Both the position numbers and the translations under genes were made by a program. The notes under the pieces were generated by a model. It worked only from the letters and a program-made list of their open reading frames with translations. It did not search any database and was not told the origin of the DNA. Below are positions 7,148 through 16,203 of a stretch of DNA of 64,000 bases, in pieces. The DNA is from Sporosarcina sp. FSL W7-1349 (lineage in GTDB: Bacteria > Bacillota > Bacilli > Bacillales_A > Planococcaceae). The stretch is taken from contig NZ_JBBOOK010000003.1 in assembly GCF_038003045.1 (NCBI RefSeq), positions 1-64,000 on the forward strand, read 5' to 3'. The stretch's first letter is position 1; each line of letters opens with the position of its first letter.

Positions 7148-7447
7148 ATGAATTATTCAACCGGCATGAAATGGATCACAGGCATAGCGGAGGCGTTTTT
7201 AGCCATCCCAATCATCGGTGGCGCCTTTGTCATCGGGACAGGCTATAATGCCCTCTTCCTCATGTTCATCCTGCATGCGATCACACTCATACTGTCAATC
7301 CGAGAGGGACAAGGGAAAGCCGCTTCGATTCTCGGGCTTTTCACAAGCGTTGCCAGCGTCATCCCTGTCATTGGATGGCTTTTGCATTTGATAACAGCGG
7401 GCGCGCTATTTGTTTCGGCTTTCATGTCGAGCCGCTATCGGATTTGA
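7148..7447 (+). CDS. Small membrane protein, three hydrophobic segments
   Basis: This 99-residue protein has predicted membrane helices at about 9-28, 31-48 and 62-91, and short polar ends. The ATG at 7148 follows GGAGGG with 7-bases spacing; an upstream in-frame start lacks a ribosome site. It is a single-gene unit with its own terminator. The family is not recognised, and nothing in the neighbourhood suggests a substrate. Confidence 0.75.
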   Translation: MNYSTGMKWITGIAEAFLAIPIIGGAFVIGTGYNALFLMFILHAITLILSIREGQGKAASILGLFTSVASVIPVIGWLLHLITAGALFVSAFMSSRYRI

Positions 7448-7460
7448 TTGGAATAAAAGG

Positions 7461-7500
7461 AACTGCCCTTCCGACAAGGTGATCGGAAGGGCAGTTTTTT
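7461..7500. terminator. Terminator after 7148-7447, shared with the permease
   Basis: A strong stem AACTGCCCTTCCGA / TCGGAAGGGCAGTT with a T run lies between convergent genes and overlaps the end of the minus-strand permease gene. Confidence 0.88.
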
Positions 7501-8800
7501 AATGCGGCAAAAAGAGCAATTGGTATGTGAAGAGAGCGGCAAAAATATAGAGCAGAATGGGAACCTGTTTGCCTTTCCCTTTCACCACTTTCAATAAAGG
7601 ATAAGTGATGAACCCGAGAGCGATCCCCGTAGCGATGCTGGAAGTCAACGGCATCGTCAGGATGACAAGGAACGCCGGAAACGATTCGTCAAATTGATCC
7701 CAGTCAATTTGCTTCACTACGCCTATCATCAAACTGCCGACGATAATAAGCGCGGGAGCGGTGATAGCCGAGACCCCGGAGAGCGCTGAGACGACCGGGC
7801 TGAAAAAGGCGGCTCCGATAAAGAGGATGGCCACAGTCAGCGTCGTAAGCCCGGTACGCCCTCCGACAGCGACACCCGAAGAGGACTCGACGTAAGCGGA
7901 TGTCGGGCTTGTTCCGAACATGGAACCTATTGTAGCGGCTACAGAATCAGCCAATAGCGCATGACGCGCCCGCGGCAGTGATTTCCCTTTCATAAGGCCG
8001 GCTTGTTTGGCGACGCCGATCATCGTGCCCGTCGTATCGAATAAGGTGACTATTAAAAACGCGAAGACGACGCCGTACAGACCATGCGAAACGACATCTC
8101 CGACCGCTTGGAGCGGATTCCAGACGAGGATGCCCTCCGGCAAGTGTGGAAGCTTCCAAGGCGCACCTTCGAAATGAAGTTGATTCGTAAAGAAAGCTAC
8201 AATGCCCGTAATGACCATCCCAATGAAAATGGCGCCATAGACATTTAAAGTCATCAGGACGATTGTGACAAGTAGTCCAAATAGGGTCAATAACACAGGA
8301 GGGGACGTCAGGTCGCCAAGTCTCACTAAATTGGACTCGTGGGGAGCGACGAGTCCGGACAATCGCAACCCTAAAAATGCGATGAACAATCCGATTCCTG
8401 CAGTGATGCCATGCTTCAGATTTTCCGGAATGGACTCAATCAATTTTTCCCGGAATGAAGTCATGGATAGGATGATGAACAGCAATCCCGCGATGAACAC
8501 CGCTGAAAACGCAGTCAGATAATCGAGCTGGCCGTCCGATGCAATAACTACAGATGTAAAATAAGCGTTTAAGCCCATCCCGGGGGCGATGGCGATCGGA
8601 TAATTGGCGAATAAGGCCATCCATAAAGTCCCGATTACGGTAGCAATGATGGTCGCCAGAAATACTTGGTCGAACGGCACACCGGCATCCGCCAAGATAA
8701 TCGGGTTGACGATGACGATATAGACCATCGTCAAAAAAGTCGTCATTCCTGCTAGAATTTCTGTTTTGGCATTTGTACCCGCTTTATTTAAATGAAACAA
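7499..8800 (-). CDS. NCS2 (AzgA-type) purine permease, PbuG/PbuO-like
   Basis: This is a guanine/hypoxanthine-type nucleobase:proton symporter of 433 residues with many hydrophobic helices. Family signatures are AGMTTFLTMVYIVIVNPIIL near the N-terminus, APGMGLNAYFT, FDTTGTMIGVAKQAGL and FGTSPTSAYVESSSGVAVGG. The start is TTG 8800, since AAAGGAGGG lies 7 bases upstream and the resulting length fits the family. A PurBox-like inverted repeat lies just upstream, as expected for a PurR-controlled purine permease. The exact base transported is inferred. Confidence 0.9.
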   Translation of the reverse strand: MFHLNKAGTNAKTEILAGMTTFLTMVYIVIVNPIILADAGVPFDQVFLATIIATVIGTLWMALFANYPIAIAPGMGLNAYFTSVVIASDGQLDYLTAFSAVFIAGLLFIILSMTSFREKLIESIPENLKHGITAGIGLFIAFLGLRLSGLVAPHESNLVRLGDLTSPPVLLTLFGLLVTIVLMTLNVYGAIFIGMVITGIVAFFTNQLHFEGAPWKLPHLPEGILVWNPLQAVGDVVSHGLYGVVFAFLIVTLFDTTGTMIGVAKQAGLMKGKSLPRARHALLADSVAATIGSMFGTSPTSAYVESSSGVAVGGRTGLTTLTVAILFIGAAFFSPVVSALSGVSAITAPALIIVGSLMIGVVKQIDWDQFDESFPAFLVILTMPLTSSIATGIALGFITYPLLKVVKGKGKQVPILLYIFAALFTYQLLFLPH

Positions 8801-8819
8801 AGGGTTGCCCTCCTTTAAA

Positions 8820-8857
8820 CACGAACTATATTGATTACATTTAACATAATATTCGTT
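8820..8857 (-). promoter_or_regulatory. PurBox-like inverted repeat upstream of the purine permease
   Basis: ACGAACTATATT (8821-8832) and AATATTCGT (8848-8856) form an inverted pair about 15 bases apart. This resembles the two CGAAC/ATT PurBoxes bound by PurR in Bacillus. Its position just ahead of the permease gene supports guanine or PRPP-dependent repression. No guanine riboswitch core is seen. Confidence 0.45.
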
Positions 8858-9001
8858 TTTGGGGAGAAATGCAATCATTACTTTTATAGAATTTCACGCG
8901 GGGTACATATATGACTTTAGGATAGGGTATTTTTTCATATGAACTCTGGTAAACTCAGGTAATTATGGTATGATGAAAAAAAGCCAACAGGGGGAATGGA
9001 C

Positions 9002-9937
9002 TTGTTTAGAAGTAGAAAGAATACCGTCCAAGACGAAGGATTAAAAGAGGAACTGGCACGTCTGAAAATGGCTTATGCCGAAAAAGAAACGGAAGAACTA
9101 GGACGCATCACTGATATAAAAAACGAATTGGCCGCTGCTGTCGACCAACATGAGAAAGTGAATGCCCAGCACAATGTATTGGAGCAGGCCGTTGGACAAA
9201 TAGAAAAAAGATTTACGAATGTCGGGGATTTAAGTGAGCAATCCTCCGAGAAGTCACGGGAATTGAATGAATGCGGAAATTCCCTCCGTGAGAAATCCTA
9301 TGTAATGGTCGCAGAGGCTACGGAAGGGACGAAAGAAGTGCATGCGACTGCGGATGTCATCAAAGAATTGGGGAACCAGATCCAGGCATCCGAGACGAAT
9401 ATGGAGAACCTCAGCGAGCGCTCGGTCGAAATTCAATCGATTGTCGGAGTGATTGAAGACATAGCTGCCCAGACGAACTTGTTGGCGTTGAACGCTTCCA
9501 TTGAGGCAGCCCGCGCCGGAGAATATGGGAAAGGATTTGCGGTCGTTGCCCAAGAAGTAAGAAAGCTGGCGGAAAGTACATCCGATAGCACTGCGAACAT
9601 CCAAACCTTGACGACCTCTTTACGCAACGAAATCGAACAAGCTTTGGAAGCGACCCGGAAAAGTGCGGAACTGGTGGAAAAGGGAGTTGCCGTCAGCTTG
9701 GAGACCGCTTCAAAGATTGAGACGATCCTTAGCACGATTGAAGAAAGCCAAGGGGATATTGGATCCATCCAAGAAATGATTGAACAACAGAAGCAGCTCT
9801 CCGAAAAAGTGAAACAAGAATTAGTCGGGGCCAATGAACTCTTTACGCAAGCGCACGATCTGATCGTGCAGCATATCGAAGATGCCAAAGAAGTGGACGA
9901 ACGGCTGGAAAGCGGCATTCGCCAGCTGACGAACTGA
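9002..9937 (+). CDS. Soluble methyl-accepting chemotaxis-type signalling protein
   Basis: This 311-residue protein is nearly all coiled coil and carries the conserved hairpin tip of chemoreceptors. The tip sequence [20 protein letters not shown] with following [18 protein letters not shown] (about 155-190) binds CheA/CheW. There is no membrane helix and no recognisable sensor domain; the N-terminal 60 residues are a short coiled coil. It would therefore act in the cytoplasm, perhaps sensing through partners. TTG 9002 is preferred because the GGGGG ribosome site is only 1 base from the ATG at 8996 but 7 from this TTG. It is a single-gene unit. Confidence 0.85.
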   Translation: MFRSRKNTVQDEGLKEELARLKMAYAEKETEELGRITDIKNELAAAVDQHEKVNAQHNVLEQAVGQIEKRFTNVGDLSEQSSEKSRELNECGNSLREKSYVMVAEATEGTKEVHATADVIKELGNQIQASETNMENLSERSVEIQSIVGVIEDIAAQTNLLALNASIEAARAGEYGKGFAVVAQEVRKLAESTSDSTANIQTLTTSLRNEIEQALEATRKSAELVEKGVAVSLETASKIETILSTIEESQGDIGSIQEMIEQQKQLSEKVKQELVGANELFTQAHDLIVQHIEDAKEVDERLESGIRQLTN

Positions 9938-9946
9938 ATAGAAAAG

Positions 9947-9987
9947 AAAAAGCATGGAACTCCGAATGAGTGGAGTCCATGCTTTTT
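9947..9987 (+). terminator. Terminator of the chemoreceptor gene
   Basis: The stem AAAGCATGGAACTCC / GGAGTCCATGCTTT is followed by T residues, directly after the stop codon. Confidence 0.88.
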
Positions 9988-10036
9988 TGTCAAATCCATG
10001 CCAGCGTCGATCTTTCACGCCTGCGCTTTTGCCTTC

Positions 10037-10885
10037 TCACGTTTCGCTTACTTCCACCGTCGTTTGCTTACCTGTAATCGGATGTACAAAAGAAAGTTTA
10101 GTTGCAGTTAATCGATAATTCCCATCGGGCGTTTCACTGCCGCCGTATAACGTGTCGCCTTTGACAGGATGCCCGATATGGGCCATATGGACACGGATTT
10201 GATGGGTTCGACCTGTCACGAGTTCCGCTTCGACAAAAGTGGAATCGTCCGTGCGCTGTTTCACACGGAAATGAGTTAGGGCGGACTGGCCGGACGGGGA
10301 CACCCGTCGCTTGGACGGGTGGTGGCGGTCGCGGCCGATCGGGTAATTGATCGCTCCTCTTGGCCTCTTCACGTAGCCATCGACTTCAGCCGAATACACT
10401 CGGGTAATTTCACCTTGTTCCAACAGCCGGTCAAATAATGCCTTTGCGATCGGATGCTTGGCGACGAGGATGGCCCCGGCAGTCCCTTTATCGAGCCGAT
10501 GGATATGTTCCGCATAATCGCCACCCCGGTTCCGTACGTATGCCATCACTTGATTCATGAACGTGCCGTTTCCTCGGGATTCCGCCGGGTGGGTCGCCAT
10601 GCCAGCGGGTTTCATAGCAGCAAGAATATGCTCATCCTCATAGAGGACGTCCAAATGCTTCGCATCATCCGACTCATAGGAGGAAGGTGCATGGGGGAAC
10701 TCAATCGTCAGCCGTGTCCCTGCCGGAAGCGGCGAACGCCAATCGATCGGCTCCCCGTCCATATCCTTCACGCCTTTCGCCATCCGCAACTCATGGACCG
10801 TCTTTTTCCCGGCCCGCCACCGTTCCCGCAATAAATGCTCCACCGTCAGACCATTTTCGCTTGTCGTGTAATGAAAAACGGACAT
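10037..10885 (-). CDS. RluA-family pseudouridine synthase
   Basis: This enzyme isomerises uridine to pseudouridine in rRNA or tRNA. The 282-residue protein has the catalytic motif HRLDKGTAG (about 127-135, with the essential Asp), then RVYSAEVDGYV, and the RTHQIRVHMAHIGHPVKGDTLYG signature near 225-250. The N-terminal 75 residues are an S4-like region. The ATG follows GGAG at 8 bases. It corresponds to the YjbO/YhcT/YlyB class, but the target base cannot be told from sequence. Confidence 0.9.
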   Translation of the reverse strand: MSVFHYTTSENGLTVEHLLRERWRAGKKTVHELRMAKGVKDMDGEPIDWRSPLPAGTRLTIEFPHAPSSYESDDAKHLDVLYEDEHILAAMKPAGMATHPAESRGNGTFMNQVMAYVRNRGGDYAEHIHRLDKGTAGAILVAKHPIAKALFDRLLEQGEITRVYSAEVDGYVKRPRGAINYPIGRDRHHPSKRRVSPSGQSALTHFRVKQRTDDSTFVEAELVTGRTHQIRVHMAHIGHPVKGDTLYGGSETPDGNYRLTATKLSFVHPITGKQTTVEVSET

Positions 10886-10897
10886 ACCATTCGCTCC

Positions 10898-11371
10898 TTA
10901 CTTACCTTCGAATTCTTCGAAGAACATCCGGATATTCTCATCGGGCTGCGCGCCGCTCATCCGACCGACTTCTTTCCCATCACGAAAATGGACAAGCGTC
11001 GGCCAGCTCTCAACGCCATACCTTTCTTTGGCAGCTTCCGAAAACTCCATCATATTGTATTGGTAGACATGAACGCCCATTTCATCCGCAATCGGCATCA
11101 TTCTCGGCGTCATTTCCATGCAGAATGGGCAATCCGGGCTGAAGAAATAAGCAGTGACCGGTTCGCCGGAATCGACTTTTTCGAAAAGATCCTCCGGCAG
11201 GATGATGTTCTTGTAGTTTTCATTGCCGATCAAGTCGATCGTCGCTTTATTCAAATCCTCCGTGCCATATGGATTGTCCTTCAACTTCGCTTGATCTGAT
11301 TGATTGGAAAGAAAGACGATCAGACCAAAGATGACGACGATAATGCCGCCGATGATGAGTAGTTTTTTCAA
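10898..11371 (-). CDS. Membrane-anchored thioredoxin-fold protein (BdbA/BdbD-like)
   Basis: This 157-residue protein has an N-terminal membrane anchor (about 3-21) and an extracytoplasmic thioredoxin domain. The redox motif is CPFC (about 95-98), with the cis-proline region SWPTLVHF (about 131-138). It should take part in forming or isomerising disulfides in exported proteins. The TTG start lies just after the stop of the DsbB-like gene, so the two are cotranscribed and coupled. The natural partner is that quinone reductase. Confidence 0.85.
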   Translation of the reverse strand: MKKLLIIGGIIVVIFGLIVFLSNQSDQAKLKDNPYGTEDLNKATIDLIGNENYKNIILPEDLFEKVDSGEPVTAYFFSPDCPFCMEMTPRMMPIADEMGVHVYQYNMMEFSEAAKERYGVESWPTLVHFRDGKEVGRMSGAQPDENIRMFFEEFEGK

Positions 11372-11372
11372 T

Positions 11373-11798
11373 TCAATTAGACTCCTTCTGCCATTTCATA
11401 AGGAAAAGGCTTGTAATAAAAATAAGTAAAAATGCGATAAGTGCCAGAAAAGGAATGGTGATAAAACCGAAGTAATTGATATACTGGCCTGTACAAGACA
11501 CGTTACCACACGATGGAGCGCTATCCTGTAAGAAGGTCAACTTCTGGATACCGTAATGATACAGGGAAATACACCCGCCAATGAACGAAAAAACAGCAGT
11601 CGTCAACGCAATCCGGGCATTTTTCTGATAGAGTGCGATACCGGTTATCAATACGATCGGATACATGAGAATCCGCTGGTACCAGCACAGCTTACAAGGT
11701 TCATACCCACGCACCTCAGAGAAATATAACGACCCGAACATCGCAATCAAAGCGGTAATACAAATGAAAATAAGGCCATTTTCCAGCCGTTTCTGCAT
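11373..11798 (-). CDS. DsbB-family disulfide bond formation protein (BdbC-like)
   Basis: This quinone-dependent thiol oxidase of the membrane has 141 residues and four helices. Both cysteine pairs of the family are present: CKLC near residue 35 in the first loop, and a second pair in SCGNVSC about residue 97. It reoxidises a partner thioredoxin-fold protein, almost certainly the next gene. ATG 11798 follows GGAG. The upstream region towards 11816 is excluded because it lies before the ribosome site. Confidence 0.92.
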   Translation of the reverse strand: MQKRLENGLIFICITALIAMFGSLYFSEVRGYEPCKLCWYQRILMYPIVLITGIALYQKNARIALTTAVFSFIGGCISLYHYGIQKLTFLQDSAPSCGNVSCTGQYINYFGFITIPFLALIAFLLIFITSLFLMKWQKESN

Positions 11799-11923
11799 AG
11801 GCTCCACTCCAGTCAAAAGGTTACACTTAGATTATAGGGGGTGCGTGAAGACAAGTAAAATATTATAAACCGTCCCCTCCGTGCTATATAATGAAGAGAG
11901 AACAGATAAAAGAGGTGATCCAA

Positions 11924-13468
11924 GTGAGCGAGGAATTCGATTTATCATCATTTGAAATCAGTATGGTCATCCGCCAGATGGAAGCGGAAGATATTGAGAA
12001 GATATTGGCGATGCAGGAGGAATGCTTCCCGGGGATGGATCCGTGGGAAGAGGGCCATTTGAAAAGCCATTTGGCAATGTTTCCGGAGGGGCAGTTCGTC
12101 GCGGAACTCGACGGCGAAATCATCGGTTCATGCTCCAGCTTGATCATCAACTTCGACGAATATGATGACCGTCACACATGGGACGACGTGACGGACGAAG
12201 GCTATATTACGAATCACAATCCGGACGGCTACAATATGTACGGCATCGAAGTGATGGTCCACCCGGCCTACCGTCGGATGAAGGTGGGGCAGCGGCTGTA
12301 TGAGGCAAGGAAAGAGCTTGCACGTCAGTTGAATCTCAAGTCGATCATTATCGGTGGCCGGATACCGAATTATCACAAATACGCGGATGAGATGTCCCCG
12401 CGTGAATATGTCGATGCGGTCTCCCGCCATAAAATCTATGACCCAGTATTGACGTTCCAACTGATGAATGATTTTACGCTCATGCGGGTGAATCCGAATT
12501 ATTTACCGGACGACAAAGCATCCAAAAAGTATGCAACATTGATGGAATGGAATAACGTTGACTACAAGCCATTGACGAAGCGGCATTTCAAGACAAGCTA
12601 TCCGGTGCGGATTTGTGTTGTTCAATATTTGATGAGGAAGATTTCTTCTTTTGAGGAAATGGCGCACCAATGCGAATATTTCGTGGATGTGGCATCCGAT
12701 GCTAACTCGGATTTTGTCGTCTTCCCGGAAATTTTCACAACCCAGCTCATGTCCTTCCTTGATGAACCGTCACCGAGTCAGGCAGTGCGTAGGATGACCG
12801 AATTTACGCCGCAGTATATCGAGCTCTTCACCAGCCTCGCGGTCCGTTACAATGTGAACATTATTGGCGGATCCCACTTTGTGGAGGAAGAGGATGAGGA
12901 AATCTACAATATCGCGTATTTATTCCGAAGAGACGGTTCGATTGAAAAGCAATACAAAATCCACATTACGCCGAATGAGCGGAAATGGTGGGGCATTAGT
13001 GCAGGGGACTCGGTCCGGGTGTTTGATACCGACTGCGGCAAAATCGCCATCCAGATCTGTTACGATATTGAATTCCCCGAATTGGCACGCATCGCGACCG
13101 ATATGGGGGCGAATATCATTTTTACACCGTTCTGTACGGAAGACCGCCAAGGGTATTTGCGCGTCCGGTATTGCGCCCAAGCACGCGCGGTGGAGAATCA
13201 AATCTACACCGTCATCTCGGGAACGGTCGGAAACTTGCCGCAAACGGAGAACATGGATATCCAGTATGCCCAATCGGCCATCTTTGCCCCATCCGATTTC
13301 GAGTTCGCCCGAGACGGCATCGTCGGCGAGACGAACGCCAACTTGGAGATGGTGCTGATCGGCGACGTCGACCTCGAAATCCTGCGCCGCCAACGCCAGG
13401 ATGGAACAGTGAAACAACTGAAAGACCGGCGTCATGATGTGTATCATATTGAGTATAAGAAACAGTAA
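11924..13468 (+). CDS. yhcX: GNAT-nitrilase fusion protein, YhcX-like
   Basis: This 514-residue two-domain protein matches B. subtilis YhcX in architecture. The N-terminal GNAT acetyltransferase domain covers about 10-200, with IEVMVHPAYRRMKVGQRLYE as the acetyl-CoA binding strand-loop. The C-terminal carbon-nitrogen hydrolase domain covers about 220-510. The Glu-Lys-Cys triad is visible in VVFPEIF, the K of YKIHITPNE and IQICYDIEFPE. The domains likely act in sequence on an amine or amide, but the substrate is unknown. GTG 11924 is chosen because GAGGTG precedes it by 6 bases, giving the family's usual length. Confidence 0.9.
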   Translation: MSEEFDLSSFEISMVIRQMEAEDIEKILAMQEECFPGMDPWEEGHLKSHLAMFPEGQFVAELDGEIIGSCSSLIINFDEYDDRHTWDDVTDEGYITNHNPDGYNMYGIEVMVHPAYRRMKVGQRLYEARKELARQLNLKSIIIGGRIPNYHKYADEMSPREYVDAVSRHKIYDPVLTFQLMNDFTLMRVNPNYLPDDKASKKYATLMEWNNVDYKPLTKRHFKTSYPVRICVVQYLMRKISSFEEMAHQCEYFVDVASDANSDFVVFPEIFTTQLMSFLDEPSPSQAVRRMTEFTPQYIELFTSLAVRYNVNIIGGSHFVEEEDEEIYNIAYLFRRDGSIEKQYKIHITPNERKWWGISAGDSVRVFDTDCGKIAIQICYDIEFPELARIATDMGANIIFTPFCTEDRQGYLRVRYCAQARAVENQIYTVISGTVGNLPQTENMDIQYAQSAIFAPSDFEFARDGIVGETNANLEMVLIGDVDLEILRRQRQDGTVKQLKDRRHDVYHIEYKKQ

Positions 13469-13504
13469 CTGTCAAGAAGCAGCTTGTTAAAAAGTGAAGC
13501 GACG

Positions 13505-13845
13505 AGCGGCTGAACTGTCATGGCAATTGGGGGAACTGTCAGGGGTCGGCCGGACTGTCATGGCAAAAAGTCCAACTGTCATGGCAATCCGGGGAACTAT
13601 CATGGCTCGTGCGAAAACTGTCATGGGTCGGCCGGACTGTCATGGCAAATCGTTCAACTGTCATGGCAATCCCGGGAACTATCATGGCTCGTGCGGAAAC
13701 TGTCATGGGTCGGCCAGACTGTCATGGCAAAACGTCCAACTGTCATGGCAATCGGGAGAACTGTCATGGCCCGTGCGGAAACTGTCATGGGTCGGCCGGA
13801 CTGTCATGGCAAAAGTCCAACTGTCATGGCGACACGTGACTGAAG
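13505..13845 (-). repeat. Array 1 of 21-bp / 83-bp higher-order repeats
   Basis: About 16 tandem units of 19-21 bp share the core GCCATGACAGT (seen here as ACTGTCATGGC on the plus strand). Units recur in a fixed order of four types, giving a period of about 83 bp that repeats about three and a half times. Two more arrays of the same family lie at 16.4 and 47.2-47.9 kb. The array sits between the ends of two convergent genes. Open frames run through it only because the units lack stops. No ribosome site or protein similarity supports coding. Confidence 0.85.
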
Positions 13846-13883
13846 CCATGTCTGCGGCGAAATCCAACTTTATATCCCCAATA

Positions 13884-13916
13884 AAAAAGCAGCCTCCTCA
13901 CGGAGACTGCTTTTCT
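13884..13916. terminator. Terminator overlapping the end of the CDF gene
   Basis: The stem AAAAGCAG tCTCC / GGAG gCTGCTTTT includes the last five codons and stop of the minus-strand cation transporter gene. Confidence 0.8.
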
Positions 13917-14800
13917 GTTGGGGAATGCAATTCGATCCCTTCCGGCTCAATATGGACCATGACGACGCTGAATGGCTTTTCTTTCAGGATTGTCCGCTCG
14001 ATGTCCTCCGTGATCCGGTGGCTTTCGATGACGTTCAACATCGGATCCACGGTGACCGTTAAATCGACAAACATCAAGTTACCGTGCATTCGACCCTTGA
14101 ATTCCTTCAGTTCGATGACCCCGCGAACGGCGCGGATAACTCCGGATATGTTTTCGACTTCCTGTTCATCGAATCCATCCGTCAGCGCATAGACATTCGT
14201 AATGAAAATCTGAATAGCCGTATAGATGATCAAAATTCCGATGATGAACGCGGTGATCGCGTCGATGATCGGAAAACCGATGACGGCGCCGCCGATTCCG
14301 ATCGCCGTCCCCGCACTGACGAGGGCATCCGAACGATTATCGTAAGCGGCGGCCCGAATTGCTTCGCTGCCAATCCGTTCCGATAACTTCAAGTTGAAAC
14401 GATAGACCAAAAACATGACTGCTGCACTGATGATAGCAATAACAGCAGTGAGCAACGAAGGCGGGGTAACGATTGGATGAACCATGGATTTTCCAGCATT
14501 GATCAGCACCTCAATCCCGATGAACGCCATGATGAACGCCGCAATCAAGGAGGCCACCGTTTCTGCTCGGAGATGGCCGTAATGATGGTTCTCATCCGGC
14601 GGCTTCTGCGAAATCCGTAAGCCGATCAAAATAGCGATAGAGGCGATAATATCCGTCGTATTGTTCAAGCCATCCGCTTTCAAGGCTTCCGAGGAACCGA
14701 TATAGCCCGCCACCAGTTTGACCGCACTCAACACCAAGTATGTCCAAATACTAAGCCAAGCTCCTCTTTCGCCTTCCCGCAAGTTCGAATAAAGATCCAT
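13898..14800 (-). CDS. Cation diffusion facilitator (CDF) transporter
   Basis: This metal-proton antiporter of the CDF family has 300 residues. Six membrane helices lie in the first two thirds. The metal-site pattern is visible in ALKADGLNNTTD (about 38-49) and AAYDNRSDALVS (about 151-162). In both, a Asn-Asp or Asp-Asp pair replaces the zinc-type His-Asp, so the ion may be Mn2+ or Fe2+ instead of Zn2+. The cytoplasmic C-terminal domain (about 210-295) contains MHGNLMFVDLTVTVDP. The ATG has only a moderate ribosome site. Confidence 0.88.
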   Translation of the reverse strand: MDLYSNLREGERGAWLSIWTYLVLSAVKLVAGYIGSSEALKADGLNNTTDIIASIAILIGLRISQKPPDENHHYGHLRAETVASLIAAFIMAFIGIEVLINAGKSMVHPIVTPPSLLTAVIAIISAAVMFLVYRFNLKLSERIGSEAIRAAAYDNRSDALVSAGTAIGIGGAVIGFPIIDAITAFIIGILIIYTAIQIFITNVYALTDGFDEQEVENISGVIRAVRGVIELKEFKGRMHGNLMFVDLTVTVDPMLNVIESHRITEDIERTILKEKPFSVVMVHIEPEGIELHSPTEKQSP

Positions 14801-14826
14801 CTAAATAGGTACCGCCTTTCGATTGA

Positions 14827-14862
14827 AAGAGCGACTCCCAGTTATGGAGAGTCGCCCTCTTT
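14827..14862 (-). terminator. Terminator of the CorC/HlyC gene
   Basis: The stem AGGGCGACTCTCC / GGGAGTCGCTCTTT read on the minus strand lies directly after the stop codon at 14863. Confidence 0.82.
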
Positions 14863-16203
14863 TCAAGATTCCACCGATAGATCTGGAAGTTCTCCGGTTT
14901 CCTCCTCGATATATTTCATCACTTCCAAGTAAAGGATATGGTGACCTTCCACGTCTTTGACCGTAAACTCATATCCTTGCTCCACGATCTTTTCCCCTTG
15001 AATCGCTTCAAAACGCTGTGTCATGAACCATCCGCCGATCGTGTCGATATCCTCTTCGTCAATGTCGATGCCGAGGACGTCATTGACATTTTCAATCAGC
15101 ATTTTGGCATCCAAGATGTAATGGCCATCGCCGATGAATTGGACTTCGGGCACTTCATCTGTATCGAATTCGTCTTGGATTTCGCCGACGATCTCTTCTA
15201 GAATATCCTCTATGGTGACAAGCCCGGACGTTCCGCCGTATTCATCCATCAGGACGGCCATATGGATACGTTCGCGTTGGATTTTGAGAAGCAGGTCGCC
15301 AATCGGGATCGTTTCGATAACCCGGATGATCGGCTGCATATACTCGATGACCGGTTGGTTGCCGGTTGCCGGATCTTTAATATACGCCGTCAACAGATTT
15401 TTCATATTGACGAGCCCGATGACATGGTCCTTGTCACCATCTGTGACCGGATAGCGCGTATATTGCTCAACGCCTATGACATCAAAGACGTCTTTTAACG
15501 TCAAGTCTTTCTCGATGGTCATCATTTCAGTACGCGGCACCATGATCTCCTTGGCGATTCGATCGTCAAATTCAAAAATTTTATTTACATATTTATATTC
15601 CGCTTGGTTGATTTCGCCGCCTTTTAAACTGTCGGATAAAATCATCCGAAGCTCTTCTTCCGTATGGGCCACTTCCGATTCGGAAATTGATTTGAAACCG
15701 AATAGCCTGATGATGGCGCGAGCGGAACCATTCATCCCTTTGATGATGGGATACATAAGGCGGTAAAACAAAATAAGCGGTTTTGAGAAGGAAAGCGTAA
15801 TTTCCTCCGCTTTTTGGATGGCAATCGTTTTGGGCGCCAATTCTCCTACGACAACATGCAGAAACGTCACAAAGATATAGGCAATCGCGAAAGAAAGTAT
15901 AGTTGTTACATTTGGAGTTAAATCGAGATAAGTGAAAACGGGAGCCAAGATCAGTTTGACAGTCGGTTCACCGAGCATCCCCAGACCAAGGGCTGTGATG
16001 GTGATCCCTAATTGACAAGCGGATAAGTATTCATCCAAATTACCGATCACTTTCTTCGCATTGACTGCTTTGCGATTTCCTTCTCCGATCAGCTGGTCGA
16101 TCCGTGTTGTTCGTACTTTTACGATTGCAAATTCACTCGCAACAAAAAATGCGGTGAGGGCGATCAAGGCAGCAAATGCTGCCAATCGTATGGCAATGTC
16201 CAA
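14863..16203 (-). CDS. CorC/HlyC (CNNM-like) membrane protein, probable Mg2+ exporter
   Basis: This 446-residue protein has the DUF21 membrane domain (about 1-190), two CBS domains (about 205-335) and the C-terminal CorC/HlyC domain (about 350-435). Relatives such as B. subtilis MpfA (YhdP) and animal CNNM proteins export Mg2+. Signatures are ASEFAIVKVRTTRIDQL, VAHTEEELRMIL, MVPRTEM and LMDEYGGTSGLVTIEDILEEIVG. The start is TTG 16203 with no good ribosome site of its own. A strong one belongs to an 11-codon frame just upstream. Confidence 0.9.
   Translation of the reverse strand: MDIAIRLAAFAALIALTAFFVASEFAIVKVRTTRIDQLIGEGNRKAVNAKKVIGNLDEYLSACQLGITITALGLGMLGEPTVKLILAPVFTYLDLTPNVTTILSFAIAYIFVTFLHVVVGELAPKTIAIQKAEEITLSFSKPLILFYRLMYPIIKGMNGSARAIIRLFGFKSISESEVAHTEEELRMILSDSLKGGEINQAEYKYVNKIFEFDDRIAKEIMVPRTEMMTIEKDLTLKDVFDVIGVEQYTRYPVTDGDKDHVIGLVNMKNLLTAYIKDPATGNQPVIEYMQPIIRVIETIPIGDLLLKIQRERIHMAVLMDEYGGTSGLVTIEDILEEIVGEIQDEFDTDEVPEVQFIGDGHYILDAKMLIENVNDVLGIDIDEEDIDTIGGWFMTQRFEAIQGEKIVEQGYEFTVKDVEGHHILYLEVMKYIEEETGELPDLSVES

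Noticed and set aside
8801..8995. Purine (guanine) riboswitch before the permease
   Set aside because: The conserved three-way-junction core sequence of purine riboswitches is not found on the minus strand in this region.
13494..14192. Long open frames with repeated LSWQ/TVMA-type peptides over array 1
   Set aside because: The unit length is close to a multiple of three and lacks stops, so frames stay open on both strands. There is no proper ribosome site and the frame runs into the CDF gene antisense.
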